This document shows positions 34,524 to 42,983 of a DNA stretch of 64,000 nucleotides, in pieces. The notes beneath the pieces were generated by a model, which worked only from the letters and a program-made list of their open reading frames with translations, made no database searches and was not told where the DNA came from. How positions within the stretch are numbered: the stretch's first letter is position 1; each line of letters opens with the position of its first letter. The position numbers were made by a program, and so were the translations under genes. Source of the DNA: Algihabitans sp965233705 (lineage in GTDB: Bacteria > Pseudomonadota > Alphaproteobacteria > Kiloniellales > DSM-21159); contig CBDDTF010000002.1 of NCBI GenBank assembly GCA_965233705.1, forward strand, positions 496,001 through 560,000. Reading direction: 5' to 3'.

Positions 34524-34539
34524 TGTTTCACGTGAAACA
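34524..34539. promoter_or_regulatory. parS: parS site between rsmG and mnmG
   Basis: TGTTTCACGTGAAACA, perfect palindrome, 26 bp beyond the mnmG stop, in the 141-bp mnmG-rsmG gap. Confidence 0.95.
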
Positions 34540-34565
34540 GCGCTGCGCCCGCTCCCGCTCGCGGC

Positions 34566-36476
34566 TCAGGCCGCGTCGCTGTGCACCCCTGCGCGTTTGA
34601 CGTGGCGGAGCAGGGCGACCAGGGCGGCGGGCGTGACGCCCGGAATGCGCCCGGCGGCGCCCAGGGTGGTCGGGCGGCTCGCGGCCAGCTTCTCGCGCAC
34701 CTCGCTCGACAGGCCGTGCACCGCGTCGTAGTTCAGTTCGGCCGGCAGGACCAAGGCCTCGTCGCGTCGGAAGGCATGGACGTCGGCCTCCTGCCGCGCC
34801 AGGTAGGTGGCATAGCGGGCGTCGATCTCGATCTGCTCGGCCACCTCCGGCGCCAGGCCCGCGAGGTCCGGCCAGAAGCCGGCCAGGCGGGCCAGGTCGA
34901 TCTCGGGATAGCGCAGCAGCTCGACGGCGCTGCGCCGCCGGCCGTCGCGGGTGACGGTGAAGCCGGCCCGGGCCAGCGCATCGGGCGTGGCGCTCAACCG
35001 CTGCACCAGGGCGCGCGCGGCCTCCAGCGCGGCTTTCTTCTCGGCGAAGACGGCGGCCCGCGCGGCGCCGACGCAGCCGAGCGCCAGGCCCGTCGGGGTC
35101 AGGCGCTGGTCGGCGTTGTCGGCGCGCAGCCGCAGGCGGTATTCCGCCCGGCTGGTGAACATGCGGTAGGGCTCGCTGACGCCGCGGGTGACCAGGTCGT
35201 CGATCAACACGCCGATGTAGGCCTCGGCCCGGTCGAGTTTCCAGGGGGTGGCCCGGCCCCTCGCCCCCCCGGCCCCGCCGCGCCCGGCCGCCAGGGCGGC
35301 GTTGACTCCGGCCACGAGCCCCTGGGCGGCGGCCTCCTCGTAGCCGGTGGTGCCGTTGATCTGCCCGGCCAGGTAGAGGCCCGGCAGCCGCCGGGTCTCG
35401 AGGCCGGGAGTCAGCTCGCGCGGGTCCACGTGGTCGTACTCGATGGCATAGCCGTACTGCAGCACGCGCACCTCTTCCAGCCCCGGGATGCGGCGCAGCA
35501 GCGCGTCCTGCACCGCCGCCGGCAGCGAGGTGGAGATGCCGTTGGGATAGACCGTGGGGTCGTCGAGCCCCTCCGGCTCCAAAAAGATCTGATGCCGCGC
35601 GCGCTCGGCGAAGCGGACCACCTTGTCCTCGATTGACGGGCAGTAGCGCGGGCCGGCCGAGTCGATCTGGCCCGAGTAGATCGGCGCCTGGTGCAGGTTG
35701 GCGCGGATCAGCTCGTGCACCGCCGGATTGGTGTAGGTGATGTGGCAGGGCACCTGCGGCACGGTGATCGCCCGGGTCAGGGTCGAGAAGGGCTGCGGCG
35801 GGTCGTCGCCCGGCTGCAGCTCCAGGCGGTCCCAAGCGATGCTGCGGCCGTCGAGCCGTGGCGGCGTGCCGGTCTTCAGGCGGCCGAGGGCGAAGCCGGC
35901 GCGCTCCAGGGTCTCGGCCAGGGCGACGGCCGGCGCCTCCCCCGCCCGCCCGGCGGGGCGGCGCTCGCGGCCGCGGTGGATCAGCCCGCGCAGGAAGGTG
36001 CCGGTGGTCAGGACCACCGCCGCCGCGGCGATCTCAATCCCCGTGGCGGTGACCACGCCGTTGCAGCGCCCCTCGGCATCGCGGCGCAGGTCGGCGACTT
36101 CGGCCTCGACAATCTCCAGGTTCTCCTGCTCGGACAGCAGGCTCTGCATGGCCTGGCGATAGAGCTTGCGGTCGGCCTGGGCGCGCGGGCCGCGCACCGC
36201 GGGGCCCTTGCGGCGGTTGAGCAGGCGATACTGGATGCCGGCGCGGTCGATCGCCCGGCCCATCAGCCCGTCGAGCGCGTCGATCTCGCGCACCAGGTGG
36301 CCCTTGCCCAGACCGCCGATGGCCGGGTTGCAGGACATGGCGCCGAGGGTGGCGCGCTGATGGGTGATCAGCAGGGTGCGCGCGCCCAGCCGCGCCGCCG
36401 CCGCCGCCGCCTCGCAGCCGGCGTGGCCGCCGCCGACCACGATGATGTCCGCCTGGGTGATCTCCGTCTGCCGCAT
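34566..36476 (-). CDS. mnmG: tRNA uridine 5-carboxymethylaminomethyl modification enzyme MnmG (GidA)
   Basis: FAD-dependent partner of MnmE; together they make cmnm5/nm5 at U34 of tRNA. The 636-aa protein has the dinucleotide-binding GGGHAGCEAA (15-24), NPAIGGLGKGHLVREIDALDG and the tRNA-contacting C-terminal helical domain with SSEVREKLAASRP. The start is ATG 36476 (MRQTEITQ); the frame stays open upstream only because the GC-rich leader lacks stops. It is followed by parS and rsmG. Confidence 0.97.
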   Translation of the reverse strand: MRQTEITQADIIVVGGGHAGCEAAAAAARLGARTLLITHQRATLGAMSCNPAIGGLGKGHLVREIDALDGLMGRAIDRAGIQYRLLNRRKGPAVRGPRAQADRKLYRQAMQSLLSEQENLEIVEAEVADLRRDAEGRCNGVVTATGIEIAAAAVVLTTGTFLRGLIHRGRERRPAGRAGEAPAVALAETLERAGFALGRLKTGTPPRLDGRSIAWDRLELQPGDDPPQPFSTLTRAITVPQVPCHITYTNPAVHELIRANLHQAPIYSGQIDSAGPRYCPSIEDKVVRFAERARHQIFLEPEGLDDPTVYPNGISTSLPAAVQDALLRRIPGLEEVRVLQYGYAIEYDHVDPRELTPGLETRRLPGLYLAGQINGTTGYEEAAAQGLVAGVNAALAAGRGGAGGARGRATPWKLDRAEAYIGVLIDDLVTRGVSEPYRMFTSRAEYRLRLRADNADQRLTPTGLALGCVGAARAAVFAEKKAALEAARALVQRLSATPDALARAGFTVTRDGRRRSAVELLRYPEIDLARLAGFWPDLAGLAPEVAEQIEIDARYATYLARQEADVHAFRRDEALVLPAELNYDAVHGLSSEVREKLAASRPTTLGAAGRIPGVTPAALVALLRHVKRAGVHSDAA

Positions 36477-36696
36477 GGCGCGAAGATGCGGCGGCGGCGC
36501 GGCGGGGTCAAGATGGCGGCGGTCACGCCGCGACACCCACCGCTGCGGAGCGGCTCCCCCCGCTCGGCCCCCCGCTCGGCCCCCCCTGCTTGGGCCCCGT
36601 CCGCTCGGGCCCCGTCCGCTCGGCCGCGGTCGGCCGACCCGTCCGCCCCACCCCGTCCGCCCCACCCCGCCCGGCCGACGCCCGGCCCGACCGGCC

Positions 36697-36712
36697 TGTT
36701 TCACGTGAAACA
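36697..36712. promoter_or_regulatory. parS: parS site between mnmG and mnmE
   Basis: TGTTTCACGTGAAACA, third perfect palindrome, 20 bp downstream of the mnmE stop. The rest of this 255-base gap is low-complexity C-rich sequence with CCGTCCGC and GCTCGGCC runs and no gene. Confidence 0.95.
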
Positions 36713-36731
36713 GGGCCCGCGGGGCCGTCCG

Positions 36732-38159
36732 TCACTTGCCGATGCAGAACTCGCGGAAGATCACGTCGAGCAGATCCTCCACGTCGACCTGCCCCACCAC
36801 CCGGCCGAGCGCGCGCAGGGCGAGGCGCAGGTCCTCCGCCGCCAGCTCCGGCTCCGGCGTGGTTTCGGCCCGCGCCAGGGCCGCCAGGGCCTCCTCCACG
36901 GCGCGGCGATGGCGCGCCCGGGTCAGCAGCGGCGCCGCCTCGGCGGCGACGAAGCGGGCGGCGACCGCGTCGCGCAGGGCCGTCACCAGCGCGGGCAGGC
37001 CACGGCCGTCGCGGACCGAGAGCTGCAGGGCCGGCGACCCCGCCCCCAACTGTGGCGGCGGCCCCGGCAACAGGTCGCACTTGTTGAGGCAGAGCAGGCT
37101 GTCGGCGTCGGCCAGGGCCAGCACGGCCGGGTCGGGCGGCACCGTGGCGTCGAGCAGCAGCAGCTTGAGGTCGGCCGCCTCCGCCCGCGCCCGGCTGCGC
37201 CGGATGCCTTCGCGCTCCACCGGGTCCAGCGCGGCCCCCGCCGGCCCCACCCCCGCCGGTCCTGCCTCCGCCGGCCCCACCCCCGCCGGTCCTGCCTCGG
37301 CCGGTCCTGCCTCGGCCGGCCCCGCCTCCGCCGACCGCAGGCCGGCGGTGTCGGCCAGGGTGACGGGATAGCCGTCGAGGTCGAGGCGCACCTCGACCAC
37401 GTCGCGGGTGGTGCCGGCGGTCTCCGCGACGATCGCCACCTCGCGCTTGGCCAGGGCGTTGAGCAGACTGGACTTGCCGGCGTTGGGCGGGCCCAGGATG
37501 GCGATCTCCAGCCCGTCGCGCAGCCGCTCGCCCAAGGGGGCTGCCGCCAGATCTTGCGTCATCTCTTCGCGCAGCGCCGAGATATCGGCACGGGCCTGGG
37601 GTTCCAGCGTTTCGGGCAGCCCCTCGTCGGGGAAGTCGAGGGCGGCCTCCAGGTGGGCCAGGTGGCGTGCCAGGCGGTCGCGCCACCCGGCGATGCGGGC
37701 CGAGAGGCCGCCGTCGAGCTGGCGCAGGGCCTGGCGGCGCTGGGCCGCGGTCTCGGCGGCGATCAGGTCGGCGAGCCCCTCGACCTCGGCCAGGTCCAGC
37801 TTGCCGGCGTCGAAGGCGCGGCGCGTGAAGGCGCCGGGCTCGGCCGGGACGCAGCCCGGCTGGCCGGCGAGCGCCTCGAGCACCGCGGCGACCACCGCGC
37901 GGCTGCCGTGCAGGTGCAGCTCCGCCAGGTCCTCGCCGGTGAAGCTGGCCGGCGCCGGAAACCAGAGCAGCAGCGCCTGGTCGAGCGGCTCGCCGCTGGC
38001 GGGGTCGCGCAGGCGGCGCAGGCTGGCCCGGCGCGGCGGCGGCAGGCCGGCGCCGCTCAGCGCCTGCAACGCCGCGCCGGCCTGCGGCCCGGACAGGCGG
38101 ACGACGGCGACGCCGGCGCGCCCGGCGCCGCTGGACAGGGCGAAGATCGTCTCGCTCAT
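36732..38159 (-). CDS. mnmE: tRNA modification GTPase MnmE with a repeat insertion in the G domain
   Basis: GTPase partner of MnmG (475 aa). The N-terminal formyl-THF-binding domain is about 1-120; the helical domain is split around the G domain (G1 GPPNAGKS 223-230, G2 region AETAGTTRD, G3 DTAGLR 270-275, G4 NKCDLL). The C-terminus is the invariant CIGK with the catalytic Cys. Between G3 and DPVEREGI, where most MnmE proteins have a few residues, there are about 35 residues built of AEAGP and AGVGP units (276-310). This lies in the switch II region and is unusual. The C-terminal helices are otherwise normal. Confidence 0.95.
   Translation of the reverse strand: MSETIFALSSGAGRAGVAVVRLSGPQAGAALQALSGAGLPPPRRASLRRLRDPASGEPLDQALLLWFPAPASFTGEDLAELHLHGSRAVVAAVLEALAGQPGCVPAEPGAFTRRAFDAGKLDLAEVEGLADLIAAETAAQRRQALRQLDGGLSARIAGWRDRLARHLAHLEAALDFPDEGLPETLEPQARADISALREEMTQDLAAAPLGERLRDGLEIAILGPPNAGKSSLLNALAKREVAIVAETAGTTRDVVEVRLDLDGYPVTLADTAGLRSAEAGPAEAGPAEAGPAGVGPAEAGPAGVGPAGAALDPVEREGIRRSRARAEAADLKLLLLDATVPPDPAVLALADADSLLCLNKCDLLPGPPPQLGAGSPALQLSVRDGRGLPALVTALRDAVAARFVAAEAAPLLTRARHRRAVEEALAALARAETTPEPELAAEDLRLALRALGRVVGQVDVEDLLDVIFREFCIGK
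37230..37334 (-). repeat. 15-bp coding repeat array inside mnmE
   Basis: About seven 15-bp units, each encoding five residues (AEAGP, AGVGP or close variants), inserted after the DTAGLR switch II motif. The period keeps the frame. Confidence 0.85.
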
Positions 38160-38217
38160 GGCCCTGGCGCCGCGCCCGGCCGCCGCGTCGCCGGGGCGCG
38201 GCCCCGCCCCGCCCCGC

Positions 38218-38808
38218 TCACGCCTCGACCGTCGCCGGGCCTTCCCAGGTGGCGACGAAGTCGGCCGGGTCGGGCCGCTTCTTCGTGCGCTGCGGCTCGC
38301 TGGGCGTGCCGACGTAGATAAAGCCCAGCAGCACGTCCTTCTCGGCCAGGCCGAAGGCCTGCTTGACGTGGGGATCGCCGGTCGGCGCGCCGGACAGGAA
38401 GACGGCGCCGTAGCCCTGCGCCGCCAGCGCCAGCAGCATGTTCTGGGTCGCCATGCCGGCGGTGATCACCTGCTCGATCGGCGGCACCTTGGGATGTTTG
38501 TCCATCACCTTGGCCAGCACGGCGATGACCAGCGGGCTGCGCAGCGGCTTGGCGGCCAGGGCCTCCAGCTCCTCGGGCGTCGCCTCGGGCTTGCGCCGCT
38601 GCAGCCCCTCGGCGAAGACGCGGCCCAACTCGGCGCGCGCCGCGCCGCGCAGCACGCGGAAGCGATAGGGCCGGATCGCGCCGTGGTCCGGCGCCCGCAC
38701 CGCCGCCGCGAAGACCGGCTCCAGCTCCGCGTCGCTGGGCGCCGGCTCGACCAGGCTGGTGGCCTTGGTCGACTGCCGCGCCAACAGCGCCTCGATAATC
38801 GGCTCCAT
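38218..38808 (-). CDS. Nitroreductase-family protein
   Basis: A 196-aa FMN-binding nitroreductase-fold protein of the YdjA-like group. RQSTKATSLVEPAPSD (11-26) and AVRAPDHGAIRPYRFRVLRG are the FMN-binding and start blocks, and a second FMN segment is GYGAVFLSGAPTGDPHVKQAFGL. AAGGAAGGA lies before ATG 38808, which decides the start over the long upstream reading frame. The substrate is not known; YdjA-type proteins are poor nitroreductases in vitro. Confidence 0.9.
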   Translation of the reverse strand: MEPIIEALLARQSTKATSLVEPAPSDAELEPVFAAAVRAPDHGAIRPYRFRVLRGAARAELGRVFAEGLQRRKPEATPEELEALAAKPLRSPLVIAVLAKVMDKHPKVPPIEQVITAGMATQNMLLALAAQGYGAVFLSGAPTGDPHVKQAFGLAEKDVLLGFIYVGTPSEPQRTKKRPDPADFVATWEGPATVEA

Positions 38809-38881
38809 CGCGTCCTTCCTTACGGTTGCTCGTCGTTGGCTCGTCGTCTGCTCGTCGCGCGCCGGCGGCCTGCCGGGCGGC

Positions 38882-39178
38882 TCACCCCTCCCCTTCCGGG
38901 TCGTGGCCGCCGCTCGACCCACGCCCGCCGCCTCCGGCCATGGCGCCCATCTGGGACCAGAAGGCCTTCTGCATCTCCTCCCAGGACTGCATCCCGGCCG
39001 GCAGCGCGCCCTGCAGCCAGGTCCGCATGAGCTGCTCCGGTTCCATCGCCTGGAGGCCGGCGAGCATGCGCTTTTGCAGCTCCTCCATCACCACGGCCTG
39101 CATCGGCGCCACGTCGGGCAGGCCGAGGAAGCGCCGCGCCTCGTCGGGCGTGCAGTCGATGTCGACGTGAATCTTCAT
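38882..39178 (-). CDS. DUF6489-type small protein
   Basis: A 98-aa acidic protein with the conserved core MKIHVDIDCTPDEARRFLGLPDV and a helical middle (VVMEELQKRMLAGLQAM, MQSWEEMQKAFWSQM), ending in a Gly-rich tail. I recognise this as the alphaproteobacterial DUF6489 pattern; function unknown. It is divergent from the thioredoxin-domain gene and lies upstream of the nitroreductase gene, possibly in one unit with it. Confidence 0.75.
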   Translation of the reverse strand: MKIHVDIDCTPDEARRFLGLPDVAPMQAVVMEELQKRMLAGLQAMEPEQLMRTWLQGALPAGMQSWEEMQKAFWSQMGAMAGGGGRGSSGGHDPEGEG

Positions 39179-39301
39179 GGCCGCGCCTTTCCCCTTAATT
39201 TCTCTGGGGTTGAGGGCTTCCCCCGCTGGACCTCATATAGACAGGCCAGCCGGCCGGCGCCATCCCGGCGGCGCCGCAAAGCGTGAAGGAGATCCCAGTC
39301 C

Positions 39302-41407
39302 ATGTCCGACGGCCAGCCGACAGACGGCAGCTCCGGCCCGGCGCCCGCCGCCGGCGGCAACCGCCTGGCGGGCGAGACCAGCCCCTACCTGCTGCAGCAC
39401 GCCGACAATCCGGTGGCCTGGCAGCCCTGGGACGAGGCGGCCTTCGCGGCGGCGCGGGCGGAGAACAAGCCGGTGCTGCTGTCGGTGGGCTACGCCGCCT
39501 GTCACTGGTGCCACGTGATGGCGCACGAATCCTTCGAGAACCCCGAGATCGCCAGGGTGATGAACCGGCACTTCGTCAACATCAAGGTGGACCGGGAGGA
39601 GCGGCCGGACGTCGACCAGATCTACCAGCAGGCCCTGGCGCTGATGAATCAGCAGGGCGGCTGGCCGCTGACCATGTTCCTGACGCCCGAGGGCGCGCCC
39701 TTCTGGGGCGGCACCTACTTCCCGCCCGACGCCCGCTGGGGCCGGCCCGGCTTCGCCGAGATCCTCGAGCGCATCGCCCAAGTCTACCGCGACAACCCGC
39801 AGGACGTGGCGAAGAACGTCACGGCGCTGAGCGAGGCGCTGGGCAAGCTGGCGCGGCCCGAGCCCGGCGGCCCGGTGCCGCTGGAGGCCACGCAACAGGC
39901 GGCGCAGCGCCTGGCGCGGCAGATCGACCCCTTTCACGGCGGTCTGGGCGACGCGCCGAAGTTCCCGCAGCCGGCGATCCTCAAGCTGCTCTGGCAGGCC
40001 TGGCTGCGCAGCGGCGGCGCCCCCTTCCGCCAGGGGGTCGAGCTGACGCTGCTGCACATGTGCCAGGGCGGCATCTACGACCACCTGGGCGGCGGCTTCG
40101 CGCGCTACGCCACCGACGACGCCTGGCTGGTCCCCCACTTCGAGAAGATGCTCTACGACAACGCCCAGCTCCTCGACCTGCTGACCTGGGCGGCGCAGGA
40201 CGCCAGCGCGCCCTGGAAGCGCGCCCTCTTCCGGCAGCGCGCGGAGGAGACCGTGGCCTGGATGCTCCGCGAGATGTTGGCGCCGGTGCAGCCCGGCGGC
40301 GCAACCTGTGGGGCCTTCGCCGCGACCTACGACGCCGACAGCGAAGGCCAGGAGGGACGCTTCTACGTCTGGAGCGCCGCGGAGGTGGCCGAGGTGCTGG
40401 GCGACGACGCGCCGCTCTTCGCCACCTGGTACGACGTCACGCCCGGCGGCAACTGGGACGGCCACAACATCCTCAACCGCCTCGACCACCTGGAGCCGGG
40501 CGATGCCGCCACCGAGGCGCGGCTGGCCGACGCCCGGGCCCGGCTGTTCGCGCGGCGCCGGGACCGCGTCTGGCCGGCCTGGGACGACAAGGTCCTGGCC
40601 GACTGGAACGGCCTGGCCATCGCTGCCCTGGCGCGCGCCGCGCCGGTCTTCGCGGCGCCCGACTGGCTGGCCGCGGCCGAGCGCGCCTTCGCCTTCGTGG
40701 TCGGCGAGATGCAGCGCGACGGCCGGCTGCGCCACGCCTGGCGGCACGGCCGCCTGCGCCACCCGGCGATGCTCGACGACTACGCCTTCATGATCGAGGC
40801 GGCGCTGGCGCTGTTCGAGGCGACCGGCAAGCGCGGCTACCTGGCCCAGGCGGAGGCCTGGGTCGGGCTGCTCGACCGCCACTACTGGGACGCCGAGGGC
40901 GGCGGCTACTTCCTGACCGCCGACGACACCGAGCGGCTGGTGGTGCGGCCCAAGCATGCCCACGACAACGCCACCCCGGCCGGCAACGGCGTGATGGTGC
41001 AGAACCTGGCGCGGCTCTGGCACCTGACCGGCGAGACGCAGTACCGCGCGCGCGCCGAGGCGACGGTCGCCGCCTTCTCCGGCGAGCTGCAACGGATCTT
41101 CTCGGCCCTGTCCAGTCTGCTGCTGGGCAACGAGCTGCTGCAGGATGCGCAACAACTCGTCGTGGTCGGTGACTTCGAAGACCCCAAGATGCAGGAGCTT
41201 CTGGCCGCCCGCTGGGAGGTGTCGGCCGCCACCCTGGTGCTGTTGCCGCTGGCCCCCGGGGCCGAGCTGCCGCCGCGGCACCCGGCCCACGGCAAGGGCC
41301 TGGTCGACGGGCAGCCGGCCGCCTACCTCTGCCGCGGGCCCCGCTGTTCCCTGCCGCTGACCGAGCCGCAGGCCCTGAAAGAGGCGCTCTGGGCCGCCCG
41401 CGGCTGA
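39302..41407 (+). CDS. Thioredoxin domain-containing protein (YyaL/DUF255 family)
   Basis: A 701-aa cytosolic protein related to B. subtilis YyaL and human SPATA20. The N-terminal thioredoxin-like domain has the redox motif CHWC (C67, C70) in SVGYAACHWCHVMAHESF, followed by NIKVDREERPDVDQIY and GGWPLTMFLTP. The middle is an (alpha/alpha)6 glycosidase-like domain (GGGFARYATDDAWLVPHFEKMLYDNAQLL, WDDKVLADWNGL). The C-terminal part is shorter. GAAGGAG precedes ATG 39302. The biochemical role is not known. Confidence 0.93.
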   Translation: MSDGQPTDGSSGPAPAAGGNRLAGETSPYLLQHADNPVAWQPWDEAAFAAARAENKPVLLSVGYAACHWCHVMAHESFENPEIARVMNRHFVNIKVDREERPDVDQIYQQALALMNQQGGWPLTMFLTPEGAPFWGGTYFPPDARWGRPGFAEILERIAQVYRDNPQDVAKNVTALSEALGKLARPEPGGPVPLEATQQAAQRLARQIDPFHGGLGDAPKFPQPAILKLLWQAWLRSGGAPFRQGVELTLLHMCQGGIYDHLGGGFARYATDDAWLVPHFEKMLYDNAQLLDLLTWAAQDASAPWKRALFRQRAEETVAWMLREMLAPVQPGGATCGAFAATYDADSEGQEGRFYVWSAAEVAEVLGDDAPLFATWYDVTPGGNWDGHNILNRLDHLEPGDAATEARLADARARLFARRRDRVWPAWDDKVLADWNGLAIAALARAAPVFAAPDWLAAAERAFAFVVGEMQRDGRLRHAWRHGRLRHPAMLDDYAFMIEAALALFEATGKRGYLAQAEAWVGLLDRHYWDAEGGGYFLTADDTERLVVRPKHAHDNATPAGNGVMVQNLARLWHLTGETQYRARAEATVAAFSGELQRIFSALSSLLLGNELLQDAQQLVVVGDFEDPKMQELLAARWEVSAATLVLLPLAPGAELPPRHPAHGKGLVDGQPAAYLCRGPRCSLPLTEPQALKEALWAARG

Positions 41408-41473
41408 GCGCTGCGACAGGCGCGGGCCGAGGGGTGGCTACCGGTGCCGCGCGGAGCCGCGTAGACTGGGACC

Positions 41474-42073
41474 ATGCAGCCGCCCGCCCCTCCGCCCCTC
41501 CCCGCCTCTCTGCCCTTCTCCGCCCCGGCGCCCGGGGCCGCCGGGGAGTGCGCGCCCGCCACGGCCAGCCTGAGCCTCGCCAGTCCGGTCGGGCGGCTGC
41601 GTCTGAGCGAGCGCGACGGCGCTTTGGTGCGGCTCGCCTGGAGCGACGCGCCGGGCGGGGAGGTCACGGCCGTGCTGCGTCAGGCCTCACAACAGCTTGA
41701 GGCTTACTTCGCCGGCGACCTCAAGATCTTCGATCTTCCCTTGGCGCCGGCCGGCACGACCTTTCAGCGGCGGGTCTTCGCGGCGATGGCCGCCATCCCC
41801 TTCGGCGCGACCCGCAGCTACGGCGCCCTGGCGGCGGAGCTGGGCTCGGTCGCGCGCGCCGTCGGCGGCGCCTGCGGCGCCAATCCGCTGCCGATCCTCA
41901 TCCCCTGCCACCGTGTGCTGGCCGCCGGCGGGCGCCTCGGCGGCTTCTCGGGCGGCGGCGGGGTGCCCACCAAGACCTGGCTGCTGCGCCACGAGGGCGC
42001 CCTGCCGGCCGCCGCCCGCGCCGAGGCGGGCGCGCCGCGCGATGCCGACCCGCGCCAGCCCCGGCTGCTCTAG
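41474..42073 (+). CDS. ogt: Methylated-DNA--protein-cysteine methyltransferase
   Basis: A 199-aa one-domain O6-alkylguanine-DNA alkyltransferase for direct repair of alkylated guanine. The acceptor is C145 in PCHRVLA; the DNA-binding helix is RSYGALAAELGSVARAVGGACGANPLP with the arginine finger. The N-terminal 35 residues are Pro/Ala-rich; a shorter start is possible. No Ada N-terminal cysteine domain is present, so it is an Ogt-like repair enzyme. Confidence 0.92.
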   Translation: MQPPAPPPLPASLPFSAPAPGAAGECAPATASLSLASPVGRLRLSERDGALVRLAWSDAPGGEVTAVLRQASQQLEAYFAGDLKIFDLPLAPAGTTFQRRVFAAMAAIPFGATRSYGALAAELGSVARAVGGACGANPLPILIPCHRVLAAGGRLGGFSGGGGVPTKTWLLRHEGALPAAARAEAGAPRDADPRQPRLL

Positions 42074-42269
42074 CGGCCCCCGCGCCGGTGCCGGATTTTT
42101 GCCGTCCTGGCATGGGCTTGCGTCCTGGCGCGGCGCATGACAGCGGGCCGGGCGGCCGTTAGTCTGGGGCGCGAACGCGGCGGTGTCCGCGCGGCCCCGC
42201 GCCGGTCGGCGCGCGGGCCGCGGCCGGGCAGACGCGACACGCGAGCAGACCCAACACGGAGGAGGCAAG

Positions 42270-42965
42270 ATGGCGGAGCTCAAGATCACGGCGGCGGACG
42301 GCGGCAGCTTCGGCGGCTATCTGGCGCTGCCGGCCAAGACCCCGGCCCCGGCCCTGGTGGTCGTTCAGGAGATCTTCGGCGTCAACCAGGTGATGCGCGA
42401 CCTCTGCGACGGCTTCGCCGCCCAGGGCTATGTCGCCTTCTGCCCGGACATCTTCTGGCGCATCGAGCCGGGCATCGAGCTGACCGACAAGACCGAGGGC
42501 GAGTGGAAGCAGGCCTTCGAGCTGATGCAGAAGTTCGACATCGACCAGGGCGTCGAGGACCTGAAGGCCGCGCTGGCCGCGCTGCGCGGGCACGAGGCGA
42601 CCACCGGCAAGGCCGGCTCGGTCGGCTACTGCCTGGGCGGCAAGCTGGCCTTCCTCATGGCCACCCGCTCGGACTCCGACGCCAACGTCAGCTACTACGG
42701 AGTCGGCCTGGAGGGGCTGCTGAACGAGCTGCCGCAGCTCAGCAATCCCCTGCTGCTGCACGTCGCCAGCGAGGACCAGTTCGTGCCCAAGGAGGCGCAG
42801 GAGAAGGTGCTGGCCGCGGTCGAGGGCAACGACCTGGTCACCGCCTACGTCTACCAGGGCAACGACCACGCCTTCGCGCGCGAGGGCGGCGAGCACTACG
42901 ACGCGCAGGCGGCCGAGACGGCCAACATGCGCAGCCTCGACTTCTTCCGCACCCACCTCGGCTGA
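42270..42965 (+). CDS. Dienelactone hydrolase family protein
   Basis: A 231-aa alpha/beta hydrolase. The catalytic triad is C121 (GYCLGG), D169 (SEDQF) and H200 (NDHAF), with E34 (VQEIFGVN) as in true dienelactone hydrolases. Such enzymes open lactones in aromatic degradation, but members also act on other esters. GGAGGAGG immediately before ATG 42270 is one of the strongest ribosome sites in the window. No aromatic-degradation genes are near it, so the substrate is uncertain. Confidence 0.92.
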   Translation: MAELKITAADGGSFGGYLALPAKTPAPALVVVQEIFGVNQVMRDLCDGFAAQGYVAFCPDIFWRIEPGIELTDKTEGEWKQAFELMQKFDIDQGVEDLKAALAALRGHEATTGKAGSVGYCLGGKLAFLMATRSDSDANVSYYGVGLEGLLNELPQLSNPLLLHVASEDQFVPKEAQEKVLAAVEGNDLVTAYVYQGNDHAFAREGGEHYDAQAAETANMRSLDFFRTHLG

Positions 42966-42983
42966 ACAGGGACGACCCGGACC

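Noticed and set aside
34566..36704. Longer N-terminus for MnmG (starting at the third parS site)
   Set aside because: The added 76 residues are Arg/Gly/Pro low-complexity encoded by the C-rich gap; homologues begin close to ATG 36476.
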